Source of the DNA: Hirschia sp964351655
GTDB lineage: Bacteria; Pseudomonadota; Alphaproteobacteria; Caulobacterales; Hyphomonadaceae
Length of the DNA stretch: 64,000 nucleotides
NCBI GenBank assembly: GCA_964351655.1
Contig: CAYGPD010000007.1
Coordinates: 1-64,000, forward strand
Reading direction: 5' to 3'
In this document: piece by piece, positions 35,768 to 44,378 of the stretch
How the letters are laid out: each line of letters starts with the position of its first letter
How positions within the stretch are numbered: the stretch's first letter is position 1
Notes under the pieces: model-generated
What the model was told of the DNA's origin: nothing
The model's input: only the letters and a program-made list of their open reading frames with translations
Databases searched by the model: none
Position numbers and translations under genes: made by a program

Positions 35768-35980
35768 CTAATCCGTCCACACAAAAACATCTGTTATGCC
35801 AACGCCTAAAGCATGCGAAATTTTAAACGCAGCCTCCAGCGAAGGCGAATATTTCCCCTTTTCTATGGCAACGATGGTTTGACGCGTCATACCTATCGCA
35901 TCCGCCAGTTCTTGCTGGGTTATCTTCTTTTCTTTGCGTAACTCTAAGATCGCGTTAGAAAATGGAAGGGCTTTTGCCAT
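35768..35980 (-). CDS. Small XRE-family transcriptional regulator
   Basis: A 70-residue protein that is essentially one helix-turn-helix: LRKEKKITQQELADAIGMTRQTIVAIEKGKYSPSL. Short, single-domain regulators of this kind are typically encoded beside a small membrane protein they control, as here: the membrane-protein gene precedes it with a 14-base gap. AAGGGGAG lies before the ATG. It probably represses its own operon through the repeated elements upstream. Confidence 0.88.
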   Translation of the reverse strand: MAKALPFSNAILELRKEKKITQQELADAIGMTRQTIVAIEKGKYSPSLEAAFKISHALGVGITDVFVWTD

Positions 35981-35994
35981 GTCAGCTCCCCTTC

Positions 35995-36414
35995 TTATAG
36001 CCAGTGACGATATTTAGCGATTTGCATTCCATAGCGCACCAGCTCGCCGACAACGACAGCCAAAATAACCCAATTTCCAACCTCAACTCCATTGGCACCT
36101 CTAAACGCTGTTGCCGCTGCTAATAGCGCTCCGGCAATAGCGATATTCCCGCCTAAAGCACCAGCTTTCGCAGCTATAAGCACATCACGTTCATCACATT
36201 GAGCATCTGCATCTTTGGGGGACGAAACCGCCGCAATTATATGCCCCACAATCATTACGACCACGATTGAGACCATTAATCCCATTTGAGTCATCATAAA
36301 CGCATCACCCGATGTCGTGTCTCGAATGCGAAAACCTGAATCTACAAAATAATAACCATACACCGCCAGTAAGCCGATCATACAGACCCACGCACTCTTC
36401 TCTCTAAAAGACAT
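35995..36414 (-). CDS. Small membrane protein (DUF2178-like)
   Basis: A 139-residue protein with four predicted helices (about residues 8-25, 45-64, 87-105 and 113-132) and a cytoplasmic-looking CDERDVLIAAKAG segment after helix 2. The DERD...KAG pattern recalls the DUF2178 family, usually encoded with a small XRE regulator. It is the first gene of a two-gene operon. Function unknown. Confidence 0.72.
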   Translation of the reverse strand: MSFREKSAWVCMIGLLAVYGYYFVDSGFRIRDTTSGDAFMMTQMGLMVSIVVVMIVGHIIAAVSSPKDADAQCDERDVLIAAKAGALGGNIAIAGALLAAATAFRGANGVEVGNWVILAVVVGELVRYGMQIAKYRHWL

Positions 36415-36427
36415 TTCTCGCTCCAGA

Positions 36428-36489
36428 TGTAAAAAATAATATACACCAACATATGTCTAATATATTTTACATGTCAAATATTATTTACA
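36428..36489. promoter_or_regulatory. Repeated A/T-rich operator-like elements
   Basis: Upstream of the membrane-protein/XRE operon there are three related elements: TGTAAAAAATAATATA (36428-36443), the opposed TATATTTTACA (36461-36471) and TATTATTTACA (36479-36489). The first two form an interrupted inverted repeat. This is a plausible binding region for the operon's XRE protein and lies between it and hisI. Confidence 0.45.
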
Positions 36490-36555
36490 CAAAATGTCTA
36501 CTATTTTTTACTTTCACTCTCTAGCGAGAGGCGACTATTCCCTTTAAAAGGCTGT

Positions 36556-36978
36556 ATGACCGATACACAAAACACAGATATTTTCTCTTCCCCGCTTTCT
36601 GGTAAAGCGCAAGATGAAACGACATCACTTCGCCCACGCTTTAACGAGGACGGATTGGTCGCGGCGATCGCACAGGATGCTAAATCTGGTGAGATTTTGA
36701 TGCTGGCATGGATGAATGCTGAAGCACTAAAACTCACCATCGAGGGCGGACGCGCAGTATATTGGTCGCGTTCACGTCAAGAACTATGGCGAAAAGGCGA
36801 TACATCTGGCGCATATCAGCATGTTGAAGCGATTTTCACAGACTGTGACCAAGATGCCATTTTGCTCAAAGTGCACCAAACTGATGGTGCATGTCACACG
36901 GGCCGCGTGTCTTGTTTTTATCGCCAAGTAACTGACGTAGCGACACTTAAATCGACTTCCGATAGGCCCACACCATAG
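36556..36978 (+). CDS. hisI: Phosphoribosyl-AMP cyclohydrolase
   Basis: Opens the purine ring of phosphoribosyl-AMP in histidine synthesis. The 140-residue monofunctional enzyme has MLAWMNAEAL, AVYWSRSRQELWRKGDTSG, the metal-binding DCDQDA and CHTGRVSCFYR (the zinc cysteines). It lacks a fused HisE domain. It is divergent from the XRE/membrane-protein operon, and no other his gene is in the window. Confidence 0.95.
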   Translation: MTDTQNTDIFSSPLSGKAQDETTSLRPRFNEDGLVAAIAQDAKSGEILMLAWMNAEALKLTIEGGRAVYWSRSRQELWRKGDTSGAYQHVEAIFTDCDQDAILLKVHQTDGACHTGRVSCFYRQVTDVATLKSTSDRPTP

Positions 36979-37147
36979 CGTCTCGGCAATCAGTATCAGG
37001 CTCGTATCTGGTATCCATCGTCTCTTTTCCTGCTTGTCGCCGTTTCAAAGCCATGTAAAATGGCTCAAACACATTATGGTTAAGCAAAAATGCCATATAT
37101 GATGCAAGCAAAACTCATATTTGCGTCGAACTCAGGGGATGGTTTTG

Positions 37148-38323
37148 ATGTCAGGTCCAAGCGTTTACGAAAGAACAATGAACCACATCTTCTCGTGGGA
37201 AGGTGGCTATGTCGATCACCCCAACGACCCGGGCGGTGCAACAAACTTCGGTATAACACGCAAAGTTCTCGCTGAATGGCGCGGCCAACCCTCCTTACCC
37301 AAGCAAGCTGTGAAAGACCTCACAATCCAGGAAGCTGCCGAAATCTACCGCGTGAACTACTGGAACAAAATTATGGGGGATGAACTCCCCCCTTCCCTTG
37401 CACTTCTTATGATGGATGCAGCGGTAAATTCCGGACCGGGAACAGCTGTAAAGACGCTCCAACGTGCGATAAGTTCTCTTGGTAAGAATATAGCGGTAGA
37501 CGGCGCAATCGGTCCCAACACGCTTCGCGCAGCTCGCAGTATAGACGAAGAAAAACTACTCAATGAATTTGTCGTTCGACGCGGCGTTTTTTACGGCAGT
37601 TTGCGAACTTTCACGACATTTGGTTTAGGCTGGGCAAGACGTTTAGTTTCAGGCGCACGTGCTGCCAACACGATTTTGACAGAAGCTCGCAACACCCTAG
37701 CTATTCCACCAGAACCAGCTCCTTCTACAGAAGCAGATGATAAAAGCACAGAACTTCTCCTTGCCCCTGTCTCTTCTTTACCTGCAAATATTTCTCTTAA
37801 ACGCCACTTCTTCGACGAACGTGGCATCCAAGTCTATGGAAGCTTCTTCCAATGCTGGGGCGGATGGATCACAGCTGGGCATGTCATTCAGCAGATGTTA
37901 CGAACCTCCCCCCCATTCGCAGATGGTCAACAAATCCTCTATCCGGGCCAAATGGATGCAGCACTCATGGGCTGCAAAGTCCCTGACCAACAACCTACCA
38001 AACCTGAAATCGGCCAACAAATCATCGTCGCAGGTTATCCCGCCGGCTCTAGCACACCGTCCTTGCGAGAAGGTGAAGTCTATATGCAGCGCCCGCAAAC
38101 CACAGACTGGATAGCCACCATATCCAATCCCTCAGAGCCAGTGGTTGTGGGAATGTCGGGCGGTGTTGTCTATGATGCAGCGACTAAAGAGATTGTCGGC
38201 ATTCTTATTACCCGCAACTCTCCTGCTGATCTTGATGCAGACGGAATAGCAGATCAGAACTTCGATTTTGTTGCCTTGTACGATATTTGGAACCAGCTTC
38301 GCACCTTCCCGCCTATCGCTTAA
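37148..38323 (+). CDS. GH108 muramidase fused to a trypsin-like domain
   Basis: A 391-residue protein. Residues 6-90 form a GH108 (ZliS-type) lysozyme domain with catalytic Glu in WEGGYVDHPNDPGGATNFGIT (E18). Residues about 95-175 match the peptidoglycan-binding domain usually following it. After a Pro/Ala/Asp-rich linker (185-205), the C-terminal half reads as a chymotrypsin-fold serine protease: ITAGHV (H245), MDAALM (D270) and GMSGGVV (S337), in the order and spacing of a triad. No signal peptide is evident. ATG at 37148 has CAGGGG upstream; 37139 is an alternative. GH108 enzymes are often phage endolysins, but no other phage gene is nearby. Confidence 0.8.
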   Translation: MSGPSVYERTMNHIFSWEGGYVDHPNDPGGATNFGITRKVLAEWRGQPSLPKQAVKDLTIQEAAEIYRVNYWNKIMGDELPPSLALLMMDAAVNSGPGTAVKTLQRAISSLGKNIAVDGAIGPNTLRAARSIDEEKLLNEFVVRRGVFYGSLRTFTTFGLGWARRLVSGARAANTILTEARNTLAIPPEPAPSTEADDKSTELLLAPVSSLPANISLKRHFFDERGIQVYGSFFQCWGGWITAGHVIQQMLRTSPPFADGQQILYPGQMDAALMGCKVPDQQPTKPEIGQQIIVAGYPAGSSTPSLREGEVYMQRPQTTDWIATISNPSEPVVVGMSGGVVYDAATKEIVGILITRNSPADLDADGIADQNFDFVALYDIWNQLRTFPPIA

Positions 38324-38417
38324 ACGCTTCGTTTTTAAGATAGCCAACGCAGAAACTGTGTAATTTATTTTCACCGGAGGTTTGACAAGTTCGCACTTGC
38401 GCTGCACTCGTCATTTC

Positions 38418-39548
38418 ATGACACATGAAAACGATCTAAACTCACCTTCTCATCAACGCTCAAACACCGATCCAGCATCGCGTGCAGAATCTGTTGTTAT
38501 CACTGCGCCCAATGAATTTGCAGGCGAACGATTAGATAAATGGTTGCCGATTGCGCTGCCAGAACTATCACGTTCACGCGCCAAAGCCGTGATTGAAGCG
38601 GGAGATGTATTGTTAAATGATGTGGCAATCACAAGCGCTAAACACAAAGTAGTCGGCGACGGCCGCTATGTCATTCTCATGCCGCCCCCTTTGGATGCTG
38701 AACCGCTTCCTGAAGATATCCCGTTGGACGTTTTGTTTGAAGATGAACACCTCATCATTATCAACAAGCCAGTCGGCCTCGTAGTCCACCCTGCACCGGG
38801 TGCCAGCACAGGCACATTAGTCAACGCACTCCTTCACCATTGCGCCGGGCAGCTTTCTGGAATTGGTGGTGTTGCACGCCCTGGAATTGTGCACCGATTG
38901 GACAAAGATACTTCTGGCGTCATGGTTGCTGCAAAAACAGAATACGCTCACACAGGGCTATCTTCTCTCTTTCAAGCACACTTTATGGAACGCGCCTATC
39001 TTGCAGTAACACGCGGCGCGCCACGTCCGCTTGTGGGCCGTATTGAAAACAGAATTGCAAGATCGACAACAGACCGCAAGAAAATGGCTGTTGTTAGAGA
39101 AGCCCACTTTGCAGCCTCTGCGGAATGGCATGGCGAATCTGAGGACGACTATGAACAAAAAGGCAAACATGCGATCACAAACTATAAAGTGCTTGAGCAA
39201 TTTGGTCGCGTAGATGCCACATCCGGACTACCAGCCGCAACCCTGACTGAATGCAGGCTCGAAACAGGCCGCACCCACCAGATCCGCGTTCACATGGCAC
39301 ATATTGGTGCTCCTCTGATTGGGGATCAAACATATGGTCGCTATCGCGGCCTCAAAGCATATGGCTCAGGACCAACATTTGATGCGACTGCTGAGGTTTG
39401 CAAAAACTTCAAACGCCAAGCCTTGCACGCAGCTATACTGGGGTTTGAACACCCTGTGACGGGTGAGAACATGCGTTTTGAAACGCCGCCTCCGCAAGAT
39501 ATGCTCGATTTACTTGATGCATTGCGCCAATTACCGGGCAAAAACTAA
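38418..39548 (+). CDS. rluD: RluD-type 23S rRNA pseudouridine synthase
   Basis: A 376-residue pseudouridine synthase with an N-terminal S4 RNA-binding domain (ERLDKWLPIALPELSRSRAKAVIEAGDVLLND) and a catalytic domain containing IINKPVGLVVHPAPG, the nucleophilic Asp in VHRLDKDTSG, and GRTHQIRVHMAHIGAPLIGD. This is the RluC/RluD architecture; the closing H-P-A-P-G segment favours RluD, which modifies helix 69. The 12-residue extension to 38382 is rejected. It precedes rpoH, a neighbour in many alphaproteobacteria. Confidence 0.9.
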   Translation: MTHENDLNSPSHQRSNTDPASRAESVVITAPNEFAGERLDKWLPIALPELSRSRAKAVIEAGDVLLNDVAITSAKHKVVGDGRYVILMPPPLDAEPLPEDIPLDVLFEDEHLIIINKPVGLVVHPAPGASTGTLVNALLHHCAGQLSGIGGVARPGIVHRLDKDTSGVMVAAKTEYAHTGLSSLFQAHFMERAYLAVTRGAPRPLVGRIENRIARSTTDRKKMAVVREAHFAASAEWHGESEDDYEQKGKHAITNYKVLEQFGRVDATSGLPAATLTECRLETGRTHQIRVHMAHIGAPLIGDQTYGRYRGLKAYGSGPTFDATAEVCKNFKRQALHAAILGFEHPVTGENMRFETPPPQDMLDLLDALRQLPGKN

Positions 39549-40012
39549 CCTCGCATAAACAGGTTCTCGGACTAAAAATAACAAAAAAAACGATTTTTGG
39601 GTTGATCACAAATTGTTGATCAACCCAAAATCATACTATGTCTCCACTGAGACAATCTATTCTATTTTAGAATAATCATTCTAATTTGAGATATATTCCA
39701 ATCCCCGTTAAAAATTCTAATTTTTGCCGCAAATCCAATATAAACATATATTAAATCAGCCTCTTATAAGTCGCTGAAAACGACCTATGTATAATCTATA
39801 TGCAACTATAACAGGCGTGTAACGTCTATTCAGAAAGGTGACACTTGATTGCTAACTCCAATCAGCTATCTCACCCATTATTCACGTAGCTTATGGAACA
39901 TATAGGCAATATCGGGGCAGACGAGTTTTAAAAACTTCTGCATGTTGACCCCATACAAGGTTCGCAGATGAGCTTTACCTCTCATCAGATGAAAAAAACA
40001 CGGAGGCCGACC
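39549..40012. promoter_or_regulatory. Long rpoH upstream region
   Basis: A 464-base A/T-rich gap before rpoH. It contains a 14-bp perfect inverted repeat (39595-39630) and a smaller stem TGATTG/CAATCA (39846-39851 with 39859-39864). Promoters and possibly mRNA-structure control of rpoH are expected here. I see no gene. Confidence 0.5.
39595..39630. terminator. 14-bp hairpin after rluD
   Basis: TTTTGGGTTGATCA (39595-39608) pairs perfectly with TGATCAACCCAAAA (39617-39630), with an 8-base loop. On the plus strand only short T runs follow. On the minus strand it is followed by eight T residues. It probably ends rluD transcription, but the orientation is ambiguous. Confidence 0.55.
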
Positions 40013-40900
40013 ATGGCGCAATTATCAACTTCTATCGCGCTTTCACCCGAGCAAGGGCTATCGCGCTACCTGACAGAAATTCGTAAATATCCACTTCTTG
40101 AAAAAGAACAGGAATTTATGCTTGCCAACCGCTGGCGCGACCATGAAGACACTGATGCCGCTGAGCAAATGGTAACCTCTCACCTGCGCCTCGTGGCAAA
40201 AATTGCAATGGGATATCGTGGATATGGCCTTCCAATTGGTGAAGTTATTTCCGAAGGCAATGTCGGCTTGATGCAAGCTGTCAAAAAATTCGATCCAGAT
40301 AAAGGTTTCCGTCTTGCCACATACGCAATGTGGTGGATACGCGCCTCTATCCAAGAATACATCCTCCGTTCATGGAGCCTTGTAAAACTTGGAACGACAG
40401 CAGCTCAAAAGAAACTTTTCTTCAACTTACGCCGCATCAAAGGTGAAATCCAAGCGCTTGAAGAAGGTGACCTTCGCCCTGAAAACGTGACAGAAATCGC
40501 AACACGATTAAACGTGACAGAAGATGAAGTTATCTCCATGAACCGCCGTATGACAGGTGGTGATGCATCTCTAAACGCCCCAATTGGCGGTGCTGATGGT
40601 GATGGCGAATGGATGGACTGGCTTTCAGATGACAGCCAGCAGGATCAAGCTGAGGAGTATGAGCAAAACGATGAATACTCCTCCCGTATGGAATTGCTTG
40701 AAATGGCAATGACAAACTTAAATGAGCGCGAAAAACACATTATCACTGAACGTCGCCTTAAAGACGAACCTTCAACTTTAGAAGAACTGTCAGTGGTTTA
40801 TAACGTTTCCCGCGAGCGTATCCGCCAGATTGAAGTACGTGCCTTTGAAAAACTTCAAAACGCAATGCGTGAAGCTGCTGAAGAAAAAGGTATCCTTTAA
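40013..40900 (+). CDS. rpoH: RNA polymerase sigma-32 factor
   Basis: Heat-shock sigma factor. The 295-residue product has region 2 (LRLVAKIAMGYRGYGLPIGEVISEGNVGLMQAV, then WWIRASIQEYILRSW), the sigma-32-specific RpoH box QKKLFFNLR (132-140), and region 4 (LNEREKHIITERRL, VSRERIRQIEVRAFEKL). GGAGG lies 7 bases before the ATG at 40013; the upstream frame is rejected. FtsH, which degrades sigma-32 in E. coli, is encoded at 53932. Confidence 0.96.
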   Translation: MAQLSTSIALSPEQGLSRYLTEIRKYPLLEKEQEFMLANRWRDHEDTDAAEQMVTSHLRLVAKIAMGYRGYGLPIGEVISEGNVGLMQAVKKFDPDKGFRLATYAMWWIRASIQEYILRSWSLVKLGTTAAQKKLFFNLRRIKGEIQALEEGDLRPENVTEIATRLNVTEDEVISMNRRMTGGDASLNAPIGGADGDGEWMDWLSDDSQQDQAEEYEQNDEYSSRMELLEMAMTNLNEREKHIITERRLKDEPSTLEELSVVYNVSRERIRQIEVRAFEKLQNAMREAAEEKGIL

Positions 40901-40921
40901 ACAAAATCCCCCCGCGACCCC

Positions 40922-40962
40922 ATGCGCCCCGATTTCTTATGAAATCGGGGCGCATTATTTTA
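40922..40962 (+). terminator. rpoH terminator
   Basis: A perfect 15-bp stem from 40922-40936 with 40941-40955 (ATGCGCCCCGATTTC and its complement), a 4-base TTAT loop and a TATTTTAT tail, 21 bases after the rpoH stop. Confidence 0.9.
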
Positions 40963-41059
40963 TCCATTTTTTACTGCTAAAAATTTCAAATGTTAACCAA
41001 TCTTTACCAAGATAATGTAATGTTTGCGCAAAGAATCTATATTTTGTTAGTTTGATTAT

Positions 41060-42103
41060 ATGCGGTTATTTATTTCTGGTGGATGCGGGTTTGTTGGCTC
41101 ATCTCTTGTGCGCCAAGCCGTTTCTTTAGGCATCAATGTCTTCAACATAGATACTCGCAACTCTCCTCAGGGTGCCCCCCAACTAGAAGAAACAAACACT
41201 GCAAACTGTTATTCGCAGCTCATTGGCGACGTGACCGATAGCGTTATGCTAAGCGCTTTGCTGCGCGAATTTAAACCCCACGTTTTTGTTCATTGTGCGG
41301 GTGGTATCCAAGACAAAAAAGGCATACTCACCGCTCAAGGCGCAACGGCAACAATAGGTGTTCTAAATGCTGTACAAACTTACGTTTCGAGTTTGTCAGA
41401 AAATGATCTAAAAGACTTCCGATTTATCGTTCCCTTCGACACCAGTGCTTTTGGCTCTTTGAGTATTCACAGAGCAGAATTTTCAGGCATGAATCCCATC
41501 AATCCTCAAAGTATTCTTGGTGGACGGGCCTCACTCGACTTAGCGCTCATCCAAGGATGGGTAGCAGAAACTCAGGTGCCCACCATTTATACAGGAGCCT
41601 CTGCGCTCTATGGTAGCTGGCAGCAAGCTGATGCCTACATCCCCACCCTCATAGGCGAAGCTCTCACCCAACAGAACATCACCATCCCGCATGCACAAAA
41701 CACGCTAGACTGGCTACACGTCGATGATTTCAGCAATGGAATTCTCAAAACATCACTAAAAGGCGAACAGAATAAAACTTATTTGTTTTCAGCACGCTCT
41801 GAGCGCCGTAACATTGATATCGCAAATAATATTGCAACAATATTAGATGGATTAACTCCCGCCCTACAAGGGCAAAGCTATCGCACGCGTCTGCAAGAGG
41901 GCAAATCTAATACACCTTTGCGATGTGCCCTAGACTCCACCCTAGCAGAAACAAAATTGGGTTGGCACCCAAAACAAAACTTACTAATGGGCCTTCGTGA
42001 AAATGTGGCATGGCATTTATCGCATACCCATTCAAAGTTGATGGCACAAATAAACAAGGCCGCAAATGGAGGTCACTCCACTTCCGGCCTTGCTGCAGAG
42101 TAA
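41060..42103 (+). CDS. NAD-dependent epimerase/dehydratase-like SDR with altered active site
   Basis: A 347-residue extended short-chain dehydrogenase. The cofactor loop GGCGFVG (7-13), Asp at the end of strand 2 (NIDTR), GDVTD and HCAGG are present, as in nucleotide-sugar epimerases. Where the catalytic YxxxK should stand, the sequence reads NPQSILGGRASLD (148-160), with no Tyr-x3-Lys. The downstream YTGASALYGSWQQ and DWLHVDDFSNGIL segments are kept. It may bind NAD and sugar nucleotide without normal catalysis. The C-terminal coding end contains a strong hairpin. Confidence 0.8.
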   Translation: MRLFISGGCGFVGSSLVRQAVSLGINVFNIDTRNSPQGAPQLEETNTANCYSQLIGDVTDSVMLSALLREFKPHVFVHCAGGIQDKKGILTAQGATATIGVLNAVQTYVSSLSENDLKDFRFIVPFDTSAFGSLSIHRAEFSGMNPINPQSILGGRASLDLALIQGWVAETQVPTIYTGASALYGSWQQADAYIPTLIGEALTQQNITIPHAQNTLDWLHVDDFSNGILKTSLKGEQNKTYLFSARSERRNIDIANNIATILDGLTPALQGQSYRTRLQEGKSNTPLRCALDSTLAETKLGWHPKQNLLMGLRENVAWHLSHTHSKLMAQINKAANGGHSTSGLAAE

Positions 42104-42126
42104 ATCACTCTACAATATCATTTTTT
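42055..42126. terminator. Hairpins overlapping the end of the SDR gene
   Basis: CAAGGCCG (42055-42062) / CGGCCTTG (42085-42092), with an inner TGGAG (42067-42071) / CTCCA (42076-42080), lies inside the last codons. A second stem AGAGT/ACTCT (42097-42111) spans the stop and precedes a six-T run (42121 on). This is a likely terminator between convergent SDR and purA. Confidence 0.6.
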
Positions 42127-42128
42127 CC

Positions 42129-43421
42129 TTAAGCGACGAATGGATCGCGCACGAGAATTACATCTTCACGCTCAGGAGAGGTTGAAAGCAAAGCAACAGG
42201 TTTGCCCACCAACTCTTCTAAACGACGTACATACTTCACCGCTTCACCAGGAAGCTGAGTCCATGAGCGCGCGCCTTTTGTTGAACCTTTCCAACCCTTT
42301 AGCGTCTCATAGATCGGTTCAACTGCAGCTTGGTCGGTCATACCTGCCGGGAAATAATCAATTACTTCGCCGTTCAACTTATAGCCAACACAAACTTTGA
42401 TTTCATCAAGACCATCAAGTACATCCAGCTTCGTCACAGCTAAACCAGTTACCCCTGAAGTCGCACATGCTTGGCGTACCATTACACTATCAAACCAGCC
42501 ACAGCGGCGCGCACGACCTGTCACAGTGCCAAACTCATGACCAACAGTACCAAGACGTTTTCCGATGTCATTATCTTGCTCTGTCGGGAAAGGACCAGAA
42601 CCAACGCGAGTAGTATAAGCCTTTGCTAAACCAAGCACATAATTTACAGCATTGGGACCAACTCCTGATCCTGCTGACGCTTGTCCAGCAACGACATTTG
42701 AAGATGTCACAAATGGGTATGTTCCATGATCTACATCAAGCATTACACCTTGCGCACCTTCAAACAGTATGCGGCGACCAAGCTTTACACTTTCATCCAA
42801 ACGCTTCCAGACCGGTTGCGCATATGCTAAAATTTTATCAGCAATTTCAAGAAGATCTGACTTCAACTTAGCTGCATCTGGCTCCCCTAACCCAAGACCT
42901 ATACGGAGTGGTCGGTGGTGCGCTAGCAAACGCTCAAGCTTCAAATCGAGAGCAGCAGGATCTTTAAGGTCTGCAACACGAATAGCGCGGCGTCCTACTT
43001 TATCTTCGTACGCAGGACCGATACCTCGCATAGTTGTTCCAATTTTGGCATCACCAAGCGCACCTTCACGTGCTGCATCAATATCTTTATGCCAAGGAAG
43101 TATCAAACAAGCATTATCCGCTAACACAAGGTCATCTGGGCCAAGTTCGATACCCTGCTCACCCATTGCCGAAACTTCTGATAAAAGTTGCCACGGATCA
43201 ACGACAACGCCATTTCCTATCACAGAAAGCTTGCCACCGCGCACAACACCTGAAGGCAGAAGATTGAGTTTGAAGACTTTTCCATCAATAACGAGCGTAT
43301 GCCCCGCATTGTGGCCACCTTGGAAGCGAACAATCACATCTGCACGGCTGGAAAGCCAATCAACTATCTTACCTTTACCTTCGTCGCCCCATTGAGCTCC
43401 GACAACTACCACACCGGACAT
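42129..43421 (-). CDS. purA: Adenylosuccinate synthetase
   Basis: Joins IMP and aspartate using GTP, the first AMP-specific step. The 430-residue product begins with VVVGAQWGDEGKGKIVDWL (nucleotide loop and catalytic Asp), followed by FQGGHNAGHTLV, GTTMRGIGPAYEDK, LFEGAQGVMLD, and TVTGRARRCGWFD near residue 300. Full length with ATG start at 43421. Confidence 0.96.
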   Translation of the reverse strand: MSGVVVVGAQWGDEGKGKIVDWLSSRADVIVRFQGGHNAGHTLVIDGKVFKLNLLPSGVVRGGKLSVIGNGVVVDPWQLLSEVSAMGEQGIELGPDDLVLADNACLILPWHKDIDAAREGALGDAKIGTTMRGIGPAYEDKVGRRAIRVADLKDPAALDLKLERLLAHHRPLRIGLGLGEPDAAKLKSDLLEIADKILAYAQPVWKRLDESVKLGRRILFEGAQGVMLDVDHGTYPFVTSSNVVAGQASAGSGVGPNAVNYVLGLAKAYTTRVGSGPFPTEQDNDIGKRLGTVGHEFGTVTGRARRCGWFDSVMVRQACATSGVTGLAVTKLDVLDGLDEIKVCVGYKLNGEVIDYFPAGMTDQAAVEPIYETLKGWKGSTKGARSWTQLPGEAVKYVRRLEELVGKPVALLSTSPEREDVILVRDPFVA

Positions 43422-43581
43422 GCGCTACTCCATTTTAAGTGAAAGCCGCGCGCAAAGGACATGAAACTGTCACGCATGGCAAGGGTAAATGTCCATAGGA
43501 TAGCTAATTGGACACTTAAGTCGCACAGAAATAAGCTTCTTGAGAGCGAGAATGTCTTATTCCAAAGAAAAAGCCGCGTAC

Positions 43582-44157
43582 CTAAAAGGTGTATACCACC
43601 CTCAACCCAATGTCATCTAACCCTTGATTTCGGCCATTTCCTAGTATTTGTCCGTGAGATAAATGATCATAAATGAGTTGCAGCGCCCATTTATCATTTA
43701 TATCTTTAGTAACAGCCAAACTGGTCCGAAAAAGATCGCGCGATCCTAGCAATAGGTGATTTGCATCAAAAACAGCGCGCTCTTGTGAAGTTGCACCATT
43801 ACTTTCTAATTCACCATTATGCAGGCTGTATCCAAATCCTGGCTGAAAATGCCATCCTTCTAGAAATTCAAAATCCCATTCAAGTCCAGCAGCAATATAG
43901 GATGTTGTTCCGGCGGTGTTTATAGAGGTCATGGCGTATGGGTGCGGCGACCATGTCCCCCCAAATATATCTAATTTAGAAAAACGTACTTCTGCAGATA
44001 CATTAAACCCATCTTCTTTGTTGGCATTTTTGGGAGTTAAGACTTTCACATTATGGTCCATGACCCCGAAGCGTACACTATCCACGATTTCAGCCTTAGC
44101 AGGGCCACAAAACGTTCCTGCGCCTACCGTAAGCATAGCTAGCAGCATCTTAGCCAT
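43582..44157 (-). CDS. PagL-like lipid A 3-O-deacylase / acyloxyacyl hydrolase
   Basis: A 191-residue outer-membrane beta-barrel candidate. It has a signal peptide (cleavage near AKAE), alternating aromatic strands, and the C-terminal YDHLSHGQILGNGRNQGLDDIGLRVVYTF-type ending split here as YDHLSHGQ, NQGLDDIG and VVYTF. The HLSHG matches the catalytic His-Ser pair of PagL, and the terminal Phe is a barrel-assembly signal. PagL removes the 3-linked acyl chain of lipid A. The TTG-start extension to 44202 is rejected. Confidence 0.78.
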   Translation of the reverse strand: MAKMLLAMLTVGAGTFCGPAKAEIVDSVRFGVMDHNVKVLTPKNANKEDGFNVSAEVRFSKLDIFGGTWSPHPYAMTSINTAGTTSYIAAGLEWDFEFLEGWHFQPGFGYSLHNGELESNGATSQERAVFDANHLLLGSRDLFRTSLAVTKDINDKWALQLIYDHLSHGQILGNGRNQGLDDIGLRVVYTF

Positions 44158-44378
44158 TGATGTTACTTTCTGGCGCTTATTTTTGCACCTTTGATTCTCC
44201 AACCCCGCATAAACTGTAACGAAGATATCTACTTTTTAAAGTGGCGCTATAGTCACAATTATGATTAATGAAATTAGTTTCGTTCACATTTTGTTTTGAT
44301 TTTTCGAGTGTTTTCATCCAGTAAGAACCATTATAAAATCGTCTAATATGACAAATTTGATAAGAAAAGACAGAATTT

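Noticed and set aside
37148..38323. Prophage remnant
   Set aside because: The GH108 gene alone suggested phage, but no holin, tail, capsid, integrase or attachment repeat lies around it.
42769..43395. 208-codon plus-strand frame antisense to purA
   Set aside because: purA is certain and full length; the antisense product is Ser/Arg-rich shadow sequence.
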